From NCBI RefSeq assembly GCF_018998565.1, contig NZ_JAHNZO010000002.1:310001-374000 (forward strand): DNA of 64,000 nucleotides, given 5' to 3'. Under the pieces are notes generated by a model that saw only the letters and a program-made list of their open reading frames with translations, did no database searches and was not told the DNA's origin. Below, piece by piece: positions 15,945 through 24,369 of the stretch (its first letter is position 1; the number at the start of each line of letters is the position of its first letter). The translations under genes and the position numbers were made by a program. This DNA is from Paenibacillus oleatilyticus. Lineage in GTDB: Bacteria; Bacillota; Bacilli; Paenibacillales; NBRC-103111.

Positions 15945-17447
15945 ATGGATGTTCGAAAGCTCCAATTGCCGTTGCAAACGGTAAGTCTTATTCTCGGTTT
16001 TGCGGTTTGGGTGATTCTGTCTTCGCTCATGCCTTTCATCAAGTCGGACATCCCGATGACTCCGGGCCAGCTGTCCTGGGTAACGGCCGTGCCGGTGATT
16101 CTGGGTTCGGTCCTGCGTATTCCGATCGGTTTCTGGACGAATAAATACGGCGCGAGAAAGCTGTTCGCCATCAGCTTTGTTCTGCTGCTGTTTCCCGTCT
16201 ATTATGTAAGCCAGGCAACGACGTTCGTCGATCTGCTGATCGGCGGTTTCTTCCTCGGCATTGGCGGCGCCGTATTTTCGGTCGGCGTTACCTCGCTGCC
16301 GAAATATTATCCGAAGGAAAAGCACGGTTCCGTGAACGGGCTTTACGGCATAGGCAACCTTGGGACGGCGGTGTCGGCGTTCGGCGCTCCCGTTGTCGCA
16401 GGCTCGATCGGATGGTCTGCTACCGTCCAGCTGTATTTGATTTTGCTTGCCGTGTTTGTCCTCCTTCATGTTTTTCTCGGCGACCGCAAGGAGCCGAAGG
16501 TCGTGACCCCGGTGCGGGAGCAGATGAAGGAAATATACCGCAATCCGCGGTTATGGGCGATCAGCCTGTTTTATTTTATCACCTTCGGCTGCTTCGTCGC
16601 GTTCACCATCTATTTGCCGAATTTTCTCGTCAGCCACTTTCAATTGGCCAAGGCAGACGCAGGCTTCCGAACAGCTATGTTTATCGCGATCGCGACGGCG
16701 GCACGGCCGATCGGCGGATGGCTGGGCGACAAGTTCAATTCTTTCATCATTCTGATGTTCGTATTCGGCGGACTGACCTTATCCGGCATCTTGCTTTCCT
16801 TCTCGCCGGACATTCAGCTTTATACTGTTGGTTGTCTGCTGATCGCGGTTTGCGCAGGGACGGGAAACGGCACGATCTTCAAGCTGGTGCCCCTCTATTT
16901 CCTGAAGCAGGCCGGGCTTGTGAACGGAATCGTTTCCGCCATGGGCGGCCTTGGGGGATTTTTCCCGCCTCTGATTCTCGCTTCGTTATTAAGCTTGACG
17001 GGCCACTATGCAATCGGATTCATGGCCTTGTCCGAGTTTGCTTTGGTCAGCCTTGTCCTTGTGTTCTGGATGTATTATCAAGACCGGCTTCGTTTGGCAA
17101 CGGAAATTATTGAAAATACGGCGGAAGCCATTATTATCACAGATTTGAAGGGCACGATCCGGCAGGTGAATCCGGCGTTCACCCAAGTGACCGGCTATAC
17201 GCAGGAGGAAATCGTCGGGGAAAATCCGCGCATTTTAAAATCGGGCAAACAGCCGTCGGATTTTTATGCCGCGATGTGGAAAACGATCAAAGAGAAGGGC
17301 TTCTGGCAGGGCGAAATATGGAACCGGAGGAAAAACGGCGACGAGTATCTTCAATGGCTGACGATCAGCGCGATCAAAAACGACGCCGGTGAAATAAAAC
17401 ATTACGCGGGGATGTTCAGCGACATTTCAGAGCTGAGAAATAAATAA
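15945..17447 (+). CDS. narK: NarK-type nitrate/nitrite transporter fused to a PAS domain
   Basis: A 500-residue protein. Residues 1 to about 380 form a major facilitator with twelve predicted membrane segments, motif A-like RIPIGFWTNKYGARK, and the two glycine-rich nitrate signatures GIGNLGTAVSAFGAP and GTGNGTIFKLVP. Residues from about 385 on form a cytoplasmic PAS domain with PAC motif (IIENTAEAIIITDLKG, QVTGYTQEEIVGENPR, AGMFSDISEL). The transporter moves nitrate or exchanges it for nitrite. A sensory PAS on the tail is unusual and may gate transport by redox state, oxygen or a ligand. The ATG at 15945 has GGAGGGG six bases upstream. A terminator follows. Confidence 0.88.
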   Translation: MDVRKLQLPLQTVSLILGFAVWVILSSLMPFIKSDIPMTPGQLSWVTAVPVILGSVLRIPIGFWTNKYGARKLFAISFVLLLFPVYYVSQATTFVDLLIGGFFLGIGGAVFSVGVTSLPKYYPKEKHGSVNGLYGIGNLGTAVSAFGAPVVAGSIGWSATVQLYLILLAVFVLLHVFLGDRKEPKVVTPVREQMKEIYRNPRLWAISLFYFITFGCFVAFTIYLPNFLVSHFQLAKADAGFRTAMFIAIATAARPIGGWLGDKFNSFIILMFVFGGLTLSGILLSFSPDIQLYTVGCLLIAVCAGTGNGTIFKLVPLYFLKQAGLVNGIVSAMGGLGGFFPPLILASLLSLTGHYAIGFMALSEFALVSLVLVFWMYYQDRLRLATEIIENTAEAIIITDLKGTIRQVNPAFTQVTGYTQEEIVGENPRILKSGKQPSDFYAAMWKTIKEKGFWQGEIWNRRKNGDEYLQWLTISAIKNDAGEIKHYAGMFSDISELRNK

Positions 17448-17451
17448 AAAA

Positions 17452-17505
17452 AGAAACTGAGAAAGCTTCGAACCCGTGCAAGTCTGCGGTCTTTCTCAGC
17501 TTTCT
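17452..17505. terminator. Bidirectional terminator between narK and the globin gene
   Basis: AGAAACTGAGAAAG (17452-17465) pairs with CTTTCTCAGCTTTCT (17491-17505), with one mismatch. A-rich sequence precedes it and T-rich sequence follows, so it can serve both convergent genes. Confidence 0.75.
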
Positions 17506-17514
17506 TATCATTCC

Positions 17515-17880
17515 CTATTTATACAGGATATCGTCTTTTAACTCGGCTACATGTGACAAGGCTTGCTCGATTTCCGGCTCGCTGACGCCGAAATGCGCAA
17601 GTGAATCATGCAGATGCTTAACGATGGCATTAAAGTGAGCCGGCTGCAGGTTCATGCCTTCATGAGCTTTGGCCATGGATTTTCCCGAGTATTGGTTCGG
17701 TCCCCCTAACGCAAAGCTGATAAATTTGGTCTGGTGGCGCCGTTGTTTCTCCATATCGGTGTTCTTAAAAAACTCGTTCACCGTATCATCCGCCAATACA
17801 AGCTTATAAAAATAATCGACGACTTTGGAAATGGCCTGTTCTCCGCCGACTTTTTCGTAAAGGCTATTTGTCGCTTCCAT
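17515..17880 (-). CDS. Truncated haemoglobin (group I/II-like)
   Basis: A 121-residue globin with the two-over-two fold pattern: LYEKVGGEQAISKVVDYFYKLV, then FFKNTDMEKQRRHQTKFISFALGGPNQYSGKSM and the proximal-histidine region AHEGMNLQPAHFNAIVKHL. Truncated globins bind oxygen or nitric oxide and often detoxify NO. The ATG at 17880 has CAGGAGGTTTCTC immediately upstream on the minus strand, so the longer upstream frame is not used. It is divergent from the radical SAM gene at 17984 and fits the nitrogen-oxide theme. Confidence 0.88.
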   Translation of the reverse strand: MEATNSLYEKVGGEQAISKVVDYFYKLVLADDTVNEFFKNTDMEKQRRHQTKFISFALGGPNQYSGKSMAKAHEGMNLQPAHFNAIVKHLHDSLAHFGVSEPEIEQALSHVAELKDDILYK

Positions 17881-17983
17881 GAGAAACCTCCTGAGGCACA
17901 ATATGTCAACCAATAGCATGCTTCGGATCATTAAAAATATTCATGCTTTCTCTCCAGATGGCAAATAGGAAGGAGGGACTTTA

Positions 17984-19123
17984 TTGAAGCCCCTTATAAA
18001 AGAAAGGGATTACAACGAAAATCCATTCATCGTCATATGGGAAGTTACCCGGGCTTGCGCTTTGAAATGTCTGCATTGCCGCGCGGAGGCACAGTATAGA
18101 GCGGATCCCAGGCAGTTGTCTTTCGAAGAGGGGAAGCAGCTCATTGACGATATCGCTCAGATGGATAATCCGTTATTCGTCTTTACCGGCGGAGATCCGT
18201 TAATGCGTCCCGACCTGTTCGAGCTTGCCCGCTATGCGATCGAAGAGCGGGGTCTTCCCGTCTCCATGACGCCGAGCGCCACGCCGAAGGTGACACGCGA
18301 AGCCGTCCGGAAGGCGAAGGAAGTCGGGCTGTCGCGGTGGGCGTTCAGTCTCGACGGCTCCTGTGCGGAGATTCATGACCATTTTCGAGGAACAAAGGGA
18401 TCATACGATCTGACTATGAGAGGGATCGAATACTTAAAGGAACGGCAAATCCCGGTTCAGGTGAATACGACCGTATCCCAATATAATCTTCATGATCTGG
18501 AAGCGATCGCGGACAAGGTCAAGGAGATGGGAGCCGTGCTTTGGAGCGTATTCTTCCTTGTCCCCACCGGACGCGGGATGGTGAAAGATATCATCACCCC
18601 GGAGCAGCACGAAGAAGTGATGAAGTGGCTGTGTCACATTCAGCAAAAGATGCCGTATGGCGTAAAAGCAACGGAAGCGCCGCATTACCGGCGGGTTCTC
18701 CTGCAGGAGAAGCAGCGTTTAGGCAAGCAGGCTGCGGCCATGGGAACAAAACGCCCGGATCTTCTCGGACGCGCGCCTAAAGGGGTAAATGACGGAGACG
18801 GGTTTGTGTTTATCAGCCATACCGGGGATGTATATCCAAGCGGATTTTTGCCTGTCGTATGCGGCAATGTCCGGGAGCGGCCGCTAACGGAAATTTATCG
18901 CAGCTCTCCGGTTCTGATCGCATTACGTGATAAAGCGTTGTTAAAGGGCAAGTGCGGGGTTTGTGAATTTAAGGCATTGTGCGGAGGCTCGAGGGCGAGA
19001 GCCTATGCCGTTACCGGCGATTATCTGGAAAGCGATCCCTACTGCGCTTATGTACCGAAAGCCTTGGCAGCGGAGTCAAAGATGTTTTTTCAACAAAATT
19101 CGCTTCCTGGATCGAACTTGTGA
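17984..19123 (+). CDS. Radical SAM/SPASM protein of the heme-synthase/TIGR04053-like group
   Basis: A 379-residue protein with WEVTRACALKCLHCRAEAQ (CxxxCxxC), FTGGDPLMRPD and a SPASM-type C-terminus CGVCEFKALCGGSRARAYA. The opening NPFIVIWEVTRACALKC is typical of the group that includes AhbC/AhbD and NirJ, which act on tetrapyrroles, and of TIGR04053 proteins of unknown role. Membership of a specific enzyme class is not proven. The TTG start follows GGAGGG by seven bases. It is divergent from the globin gene, and an Fnr-like site overlaps its stop codon. Confidence 0.8.
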   Translation: MKPLIKERDYNENPFIVIWEVTRACALKCLHCRAEAQYRADPRQLSFEEGKQLIDDIAQMDNPLFVFTGGDPLMRPDLFELARYAIEERGLPVSMTPSATPKVTREAVRKAKEVGLSRWAFSLDGSCAEIHDHFRGTKGSYDLTMRGIEYLKERQIPVQVNTTVSQYNLHDLEAIADKVKEMGAVLWSVFFLVPTGRGMVKDIITPEQHEEVMKWLCHIQQKMPYGVKATEAPHYRRVLLQEKQRLGKQAAAMGTKRPDLLGRAPKGVNDGDGFVFISHTGDVYPSGFLPVVCGNVRERPLTEIYRSSPVLIALRDKALLKGKCGVCEFKALCGGSRARAYAVTGDYLESDPYCAYVPKALAAESKMFFQQNSLPGSNL

Positions 19124-19162
19124 TTATCATCACAGTCAATCGGGAGAGGGCAATGCTTTAAT
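19119..19162 (+). promoter_or_regulatory. Perfect Fnr box before the molybdoenzyme operon
   Basis: TGTGA-TTATCA-TCACA (19119-19134) is a perfect match to the Fnr/CRP-type consensus. TTTAAT at 19157-19162 is a plausible -10, which centres the box at about -42.5. The site overlaps the stop codon of the preceding radical SAM gene. Confidence 0.75.
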
Positions 19163-19197
19163 GAAAGTGACCAAAAACGAATTATGGAGGTCAAAAC

Positions 19198-20238
19198 ATG
19201 GACCGGGCGTTTGCATCCAAATTTGCTAAGAATTACTTCTTTACGGTTGTTTGTCTCATCATTCTGATGTATATCGGTTCCCGTTTTTTTACTCATATTG
19301 ACTTGGCTTTATACGGGTATATGGTCGGTACGGTCGTTTTTATCGGCGGCTTTTTCTACCGGTTTATCGCCTGGGCCGAGCGGCCGCCGACGAAGGTCAT
19401 CATGAAGAAAGGCCTTCGGCTGCTGTTTCGCAGAAGCACTCCGCAAACAACCGTTGAGCATTTGGCCACCTACAAGTTTATATGGAACCGCGGGGTCTAC
19501 CGCTGGACACAGCACATTTTGCTGGGGTGGGGCTGTATCCTCTCTTGCCTGGTTACGTTTCCGCTTGTATTCGGTTGGATGTACTTTACGATGGGGGATA
19601 ACGGAACCTACACGGTTGTCGGCTTCGGCCTCGACATCATGCGGGTCCAAGCGGACGGCTGGATTGCCTTCTTGTTTTACAACGCACTGAATATTACAGC
19701 CTTCATGGTCATTGCCGGCGTTTGTATGGCACTGTACCGGCGCATCAAAAACATGCAGGCAAGAGCGGAGCAAACGTTCGTATACGATTTTCTCCCCTTG
19801 TATCTGCTCCTGTTTATCAGCATTACGGGATTGATGCTCACGGGGGTGAATATTTTCCTGCACGGCTGGGGCCATCCGGTCATTACGCTGATTCATCAAT
19901 GGTCCGTCATACTTACGTTAATTTACCTTCCATTCGGTAAACTGGCGCATATTCCGTTCCGGCCGATGAGCGTGCTGGCCCGAAATTACCGGGAGCACTA
20001 TGGGGAGAAGGAAATGAAAGCCTGCAAGGTGTGCGGCACCGGATTTGTTTCGGTCGAGCAATCGAACGATGTCATTCAAGTGTTGAAGCAAAGCGGCGTC
20101 GAATTCAAGATGGACGAAGGCTTCCATCTGGCGGAGTTATGCCTGCCTTGCCGGCGGAAGTATCGCATGTCGCGGTTTGCGGGTGTCCCAACCCACGAAA
20201 TCAAGTTCAAGGAGGCGAACCAGAATGCAAAAGGATAA
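19198..20238 (+). CDS. Membrane cytochrome b-like subunit with C-terminal CxxC/CxxC domain
   Basis: A 346-residue protein. Residues 1-280 contain about six membrane segments with histidines at TQHILLGWG, HGWGHPVITLIHQW and KLAHIPFRP that could bind b-type hemes, as in nitrate reductase gamma-like subunits. The tail after residue 285 is soluble and has CKVCGTGF and CLPCRRKY, a likely zinc- or cluster-binding pair. It begins the operon, with GGAGG before the ATG, and overlaps the catalytic subunit gene by 14 bases. It probably links the quinone pool to the molybdoenzyme. Confidence 0.72.
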   Translation: MDRAFASKFAKNYFFTVVCLIILMYIGSRFFTHIDLALYGYMVGTVVFIGGFFYRFIAWAERPPTKVIMKKGLRLLFRRSTPQTTVEHLATYKFIWNRGVYRWTQHILLGWGCILSCLVTFPLVFGWMYFTMGDNGTYTVVGFGLDIMRVQADGWIAFLFYNALNITAFMVIAGVCMALYRRIKNMQARAEQTFVYDFLPLYLLLFISITGLMLTGVNIFLHGWGHPVITLIHQWSVILTLIYLPFGKLAHIPFRPMSVLARNYREHYGEKEMKACKVCGTGFVSVEQSNDVIQVLKQSGVEFKMDEGFHLAELCLPCRRKYRMSRFAGVPTHEIKFKEANQNAKG

Positions 20239-22402
20239 GTTTTATCGCGAGATTGAGAATAAGCATCATCCGAAGGAAAAGCTGGTTCCGACCCACTGTT
20301 CTTACTGCGGCATGCAGTGCGGCATGAATTTAAGGGTGGATACGGATAGCAACAAGATTATCGGCGTGGAGCCACGGTACGATTTTCCGGTGAACCTCGG
20401 TAAAATGTGCCCGAAAGGCGTGACGGCTTACCAGCAAACGAACCATGACGACCGGCTGCTCCGGCCGTTGATCCGGGAAGATTCCTCGAAGAAAGGAACG
20501 AAGGAAGGCTTCCGCGAAGCGTCGTGGGACGAAGCCTATGACTTGATTGCGCGTAAATTCAAGGAACTGCAGAACAATTACGGCAAAGATTCGTTGTCCG
20601 TGTTCAGCGGCGTATCCATGACGAATGAGAAATGTTACCTAACCGGCAAATTTGCCCGCGTCGGCCTGCAGACGCGCTACATCGATTACAACGGCAGATT
20701 CTGCATGTCCAGTGCGGCAGCCGGATTCATGCGCAGCCTTGGGGTAGATCGCGGATCTACGCTGCCGTGGACGGATATTCATCAGACGGATTGCTTGTTT
20801 ATTGCCGGAAGCAATACGGCCGAATGCCATCCGACCTCGATGTTCCGGGTGTGGGAGGTGCAGAATCGCGGCGGGTATCTGATCGTTGCGGACCCGAGGG
20901 AAACCCCGATTGCGAGACGGGCCGACGTCCATCTCGATCTCAAGCCCGGCACCGATCTGGCGCTCGCGAACTGCATGGTCAATTTGCTTATCCAGCAAGG
21001 ATTTGCGGATGAAGCATTTATTCGCGAGCATACGAACGGCTTCGAAGAAACGATGGAAGTCGTGAAGGCGTTTACCCCGGAATATACGAGTGAAATTACG
21101 GGAGTGGCGCCGGAGAAATTGATCCGGGCCGCAGAAATCTACGGCAAAGCGCCGAACGCCGTCGTCCTGTTCGCACGCGGGATCGAGCAGCAGCATAAAG
21201 GAACGGACAACGTATCAGCGTACACGAACATGTGCCTGATAACCGGTAAAATCGGCCGGCCCAAATCCGGAGTCGCCACGTTTACAGGCCAAGGAAACGG
21301 CCAGGGCGGCCGGGAGCACGGACAGAAAGCGGATGCGCTTCCGGGCTACCGCAAAATCACAAATCCGAAGCACGTGCAGGAAGTGTGCAGCGTCTGGGGA
21401 ATCACACCGGAAGAGATGCCGCAGCCCGGCGTTTCGGCCTATGAGATGTTCGAACTGATGACCGAAAAAACGATCCGTGGATTATATCTGCTGTGCTCCA
21501 ACCCTGCGGTTTCCGCGCCGAATCAAAACTTCGTCCGCGCGGCGCTGAAAAGTCTGGATTTCATGGTTTGCTGCGATATGTTCTTATCGGAATCTGCGGA
21601 ATTTGCCGATGTCGTCCTTCCCTCTGTGACGTGGTCGGAGGATGAGGGTACCGTGACCAATCTGGAAGGCCGGATCATCAAGATCAATAAAGCCCAGGAG
21701 CCGCTTGGCGAGTCGAAGCCGGATTGGCAGATTCAAGTAGAGCTGGCCGAGCGTCTCGGCCGGGGCCAATATTTCCGTCATCTCACGACGGCAAGCAAAG
21801 TTGCAGATGAATTCAGGCTTGCTTCCAAAGGCGGGTATGCGGATTATTACGGAGCGACGTGGGATAAAATCGAGAAGCAAAACGGTGTATTCTGGCCCTG
21901 CCGAGACGAGCAGGATCAAGGAACTCCCTATATGTTTTTGGATAAAAAGTTTTATCATCCGGACGGCAAAGCGAAAATATGCGCGCTTCCTTACCGGCCG
22001 CCTGCGGAGGAGCCGTGTGAACAGTATCCGCTCAGGCTGACAACCGGCAGGGTCGTCTATCATTATTTATCCGGAAACCAGACGCGAAGAATTCCCTTTT
22101 TGCGGGATATGTGCCCGGAGCCGTTCGTCGAAGTTCACCCGGAAACCGCCAAGCTGTACGGCATCGAGCACGAAGAAACCGTCCGTTTGTATACCCGGCG
22201 CGGCGAAGCGTACTTTAAAGTGAAGATCATCGAAGCCATTCGTAAAGATACCGTGTTTGTCCCTTATCATTTCGGACATGAGCAGTCGATCAATCTGCTG
22301 ACCATTGCCGCGCTGGACCCGATGTCGCGAATGCCGGAATTTAAAGCTTGCGCAGCCCAGATTGAGAAGCTGGCGGATGGGACGAAGGGGGCACTGCTGT
22401 GA
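20225..22402 (+). CDS. Molybdopterin oxidoreductase, nitrate-reductase (NasA/NarB/NapA)-like catalytic subunit
   Basis: A 725-residue bis-MGD enzyme. CSYCGMQC with a later CPKG (Cys25, 28, 32, 62) binds the proximal 4Fe-4S cluster. GRFCMSSAAAGF puts a molybdenum-ligating cysteine at about residue 160, the pattern of assimilatory and periplasmic nitrate reductases rather than Sec-type formate dehydrogenases. FTGQGNGQGGREHGQKAD and the C-terminal TGRVVYHYLSGNQTRR are cofactor-binding blocks. No Tat signal is present, so it should face the cytoplasm. AAGGAGG precedes the ATG at 20225. Nitrate is the likely substrate given narK, but another oxyanion is possible. Confidence 0.85.
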   Translation: MQKDKFYREIENKHHPKEKLVPTHCSYCGMQCGMNLRVDTDSNKIIGVEPRYDFPVNLGKMCPKGVTAYQQTNHDDRLLRPLIREDSSKKGTKEGFREASWDEAYDLIARKFKELQNNYGKDSLSVFSGVSMTNEKCYLTGKFARVGLQTRYIDYNGRFCMSSAAAGFMRSLGVDRGSTLPWTDIHQTDCLFIAGSNTAECHPTSMFRVWEVQNRGGYLIVADPRETPIARRADVHLDLKPGTDLALANCMVNLLIQQGFADEAFIREHTNGFEETMEVVKAFTPEYTSEITGVAPEKLIRAAEIYGKAPNAVVLFARGIEQQHKGTDNVSAYTNMCLITGKIGRPKSGVATFTGQGNGQGGREHGQKADALPGYRKITNPKHVQEVCSVWGITPEEMPQPGVSAYEMFELMTEKTIRGLYLLCSNPAVSAPNQNFVRAALKSLDFMVCCDMFLSESAEFADVVLPSVTWSEDEGTVTNLEGRIIKINKAQEPLGESKPDWQIQVELAERLGRGQYFRHLTTASKVADEFRLASKGGYADYYGATWDKIEKQNGVFWPCRDEQDQGTPYMFLDKKFYHPDGKAKICALPYRPPAEEPCEQYPLRLTTGRVVYHYLSGNQTRRIPFLRDMCPEPFVEVHPETAKLYGIEHEETVRLYTRRGEAYFKVKIIEAIRKDTVFVPYHFGHEQSINLLTIAALDPMSRMPEFKACAAQIEKLADGTKGALL

Positions 22403-22962
22403 AAAAACTATTGTATATCGAAATGGACAACTGCATCGGCTGCCGAAGCTGTCTGGCCGCTTGTACGCAATGCGGCGGTCACGACGAGCGGAACCGCAAT
22501 TACGTTTATGATGTCAACCCGTTGGTGGACCGGCAGACGATTCCGCTGATGTGCCTGCACTGTGTCAACCCGGCATGCGCCAGAAGCTGTCCGGCACAAG
22601 CCATCCAGATCACGGAAGAAGGCGCGGTACTGTCTGCGCTCGTCGAGAAATGCATCGGCTGCCAGAACTGTACGATTGCCTGCCCTTACGGGATTCCGAA
22701 ATTTGATGAAGAGCAGAACCTGATGTATAAATGCGATCTTTGTTACGACCGTACGAAGGACGGCATCCCGCCGATGTGCGCGTCCGTTTGCCCGACTAAT
22801 ACGCTGCAGTGGATTGACGAGAACGAGCTGGCCGAGAAGCGGGAGCAGCACCGATTGGGCAAATGGCTCGCCAGCCGGCAGCCGTTCGAGCCGCTGGAAG
22901 GGGAGACCCGTGTACAGATCAGCCTTCCCGGTATTATCCAAGGAAAACAGAAGCTGTTCTGA
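22399..22962 (+). CDS. 4Fe-4S ferredoxin-type electron-transfer subunit
   Basis: A 187-residue protein with four cysteine clusters: CIGCRSCLAAC, CLHCVNPACARSC, CIGCQNCTIACPYG and CDLCYDRTKDGIPPMCASVCP. This is the HybA/NrfC/DmsB-type layout that holds four Fe-S clusters and passes electrons between a membrane cytochrome and a molybdoenzyme. Its GTG start overlaps the stop of the catalytic gene (GTGA), implying coupled translation. There is no signal peptide. Confidence 0.9.
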   Translation: MKKLLYIEMDNCIGCRSCLAACTQCGGHDERNRNYVYDVNPLVDRQTIPLMCLHCVNPACARSCPAQAIQITEEGAVLSALVEKCIGCQNCTIACPYGIPKFDEEQNLMYKCDLCYDRTKDGIPPMCASVCPTNTLQWIDENELAEKREQHRLGKWLASRQPFEPLEGETRVQISLPGIIQGKQKLF

Positions 22963-22986
22963 ACCGTCTGACAAAGGAAAGCGACT

Positions 22987-23538
22987 ATGATTAGAAAGCG
23001 GGTGGACCGCATGGATAAAGAGAAGAACAACAAGGTTCCGTATAACGAAGACAATTACACGCATAACATTCGTAAAAATCATGAGCGAACCCTGGACCGG
23101 CGCGGCTTTATGAAGACGATGGTGGGGGCGGCGGGAGTGTTTGCCATTTCCACTTTGCCCTGGGGCGGACTGGCGGCCAAAGAGCTTGCGGGGCTCGGCC
23201 AAAAAAACCATCCCAAAATGAAAATCACCGATGTGCAAGCGTTGAAAGTCGGGGAAGCGGTCGAATTTGCATATCCGGGGGAGCACGATTCGGCGCTGTT
23301 GATCCGCTTGGGTGAGAACGAATACAAAGCGTATCAAAACGCATGCACCCATTTGAAATGCCCCGTATTTTGGAATGGCGAGGAGAAAAAAATGGTTTGT
23401 CCTTGCCATCACGGCTTTTTTGACCCCAAATCGGGCGCTCCGACTGCAGGACCGCCAAGAAGGCCGCTGCCGGAAATTATCGTAGCCGTCGAAGGGCCGA
23501 CTATTTATGCAACGGGAGTGAAGCGGTATGAAGCGTAG
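22987..23538 (+). CDS. Rieske 2Fe-2S protein with Tat signal
   Basis: A 183-residue protein. The twin-arginine motif DRRGFMK lies at residues 38-44, followed by a hydrophobic stretch, so the domain should be moved folded across the membrane and stay anchored. The C-terminal part has the Rieske ligands CTHLKC and CPCHHGFF, with two cysteines and two histidines for a 2Fe-2S cluster. It resembles the iron-sulfur subunit of cytochrome bc complexes but is built into a molybdoenzyme operon. AAAGGAAAG precedes the ATG. It overlaps the next gene by eleven bases. Confidence 0.88.
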   Translation: MIRKRVDRMDKEKNNKVPYNEDNYTHNIRKNHERTLDRRGFMKTMVGAAGVFAISTLPWGGLAAKELAGLGQKNHPKMKITDVQALKVGEAVEFAYPGEHDSALLIRLGENEYKAYQNACTHLKCPVFWNGEEKKMVCPCHHGFFDPKSGAPTAGPPRRPLPEIIVAVEGPTIYATGVKRYEA

Positions 23539-23716
23539 TTATCGGGGCGTCATCTTGCTGAGTATAGTGCTGCTGCTCAATATCATTTTTACGCAGTATA
23601 CGATCAACCATTATTATTTTGAAAACTATAAGTTTGTTCTTCTGTTTGCTGCGCTAAACGTCATTCTGTTTCCAATTGCCTTGGTCATTTACAAGAAGGA
23701 AGTGAAAAATAGATGA
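23528..23716 (+). CDS. Small two-helix membrane protein of the molybdoenzyme operon
   Basis: A 62-residue protein with two hydrophobic helices (about residues 8-25 and 36-56) and lysine-rich ends. It overlaps both neighbours by a few bases, so it is translated with them. No family is recognised. It could stabilise the membrane cytochrome or the Rieske subunit. Confidence 0.7.
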   Translation: MKRSYRGVILLSIVLLLNIIFTQYTINHYYFENYKFVLLFAALNVILFPIALVIYKKEVKNR

Positions 23717-24063
23717 AGAAATCGGAATTTTTCATGGATTTATGTTTCATTCGGGAACGTGCGGCGGATGCGTCCGGGGAACCTTTTGAGCAAACCATTG
23801 ACGATCAGCTGAAAAGCTTGTTTCCGAAGCATGCGAAATGGAGCTTGGAGCAGAAACAGGCAGAAGGGCTGGAATACGTCGTCGCCGAGGTTACGGGGAC
23901 AGGAGCTTGGGAGAAGGAGGAGGACATGCTCGCCTATCTCGAAGAGCGGGCCGCTCATTCTTTCTGGGACTGGCTGCAGGGCTACCGGTTAGAGGTCGAA
24001 GTCAAGGAACATGCGGAGTGCAGCCATTGCGGCAAAAATAACGTCAAAGCCGGGGGCTTATGA
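23713..24063 (+). CDS. Conserved-looking hypothetical protein with C-terminal CxxC
   Basis: A 116-residue acidic protein, soluble, with aromatic-rich FWDWLQGYRLEV in the middle and a C-terminal CSHCGKNN pair. It overlaps its neighbours by four bases on each side. I do not recognise a family. Its place in the operon suggests an assembly chaperone or cofactor-insertion protein for the molybdoenzyme, comparable in position to NarJ or NapD, but no such motif is visible. Confidence 0.65.
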   Translation: MKKSEFFMDLCFIRERAADASGEPFEQTIDDQLKSLFPKHAKWSLEQKQAEGLEYVVAEVTGTGAWEKEEDMLAYLEERAAHSFWDWLQGYRLEVEVKEHAECSHCGKNNVKAGGL

Positions 24064-24356
24064 TGGAATGGGACATGATGTTATCCAAGTATGAAGGAAG
24101 CCGGATCACCGTATGGATTGAAGATCTCTCGGGCGAAGAACAAACGCAGCCCAAGCCGTTCACCCTGTTCAAGACAGCGCTCACGGAAGACCGGGCCTAT
24201 TTGAAGTTTTATTTCAATGCCGCTCAGTTTCTTTCCGTACCTTTACTTGACGATTCGTTGACCAAGCTGGAGCGAAGGCAAGAAAGAGATTGTTTTATTT
24301 CGCATGATCCGAAAGGCAACCTGCGGTATCATATCTACTTTGAAGAACGCGTATAG
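24060..24356 (+). CDS. Hypothetical protein, last gene of the molybdoenzyme operon
   Basis: A 98-residue soluble protein with no recognised domain. It starts inside the stop of the preceding gene (ATGA) and is followed 13 bases later by a strong terminator, so it ends the seven-gene operon. Its composition (alternating charged and aromatic residues, HIYFEERV end) suggests a small beta-rich fold; function unknown. Confidence 0.62.
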   Translation: MMEWDMMLSKYEGSRITVWIEDLSGEEQTQPKPFTLFKTALTEDRAYLKFYFNAAQFLSVPLLDDSLTKLERRQERDCFISHDPKGNLRYHIYFEERV

Positions 24357-24369
24357 AAGAAGCGAAGCC

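Noticed and set aside
19161..19229. A 22-codon ORF starting ATG before the cytochrome gene
   Set aside because: Its start lies upstream of the predicted Fnr-dependent transcription start, and it overlaps the real gene's ribosome site.
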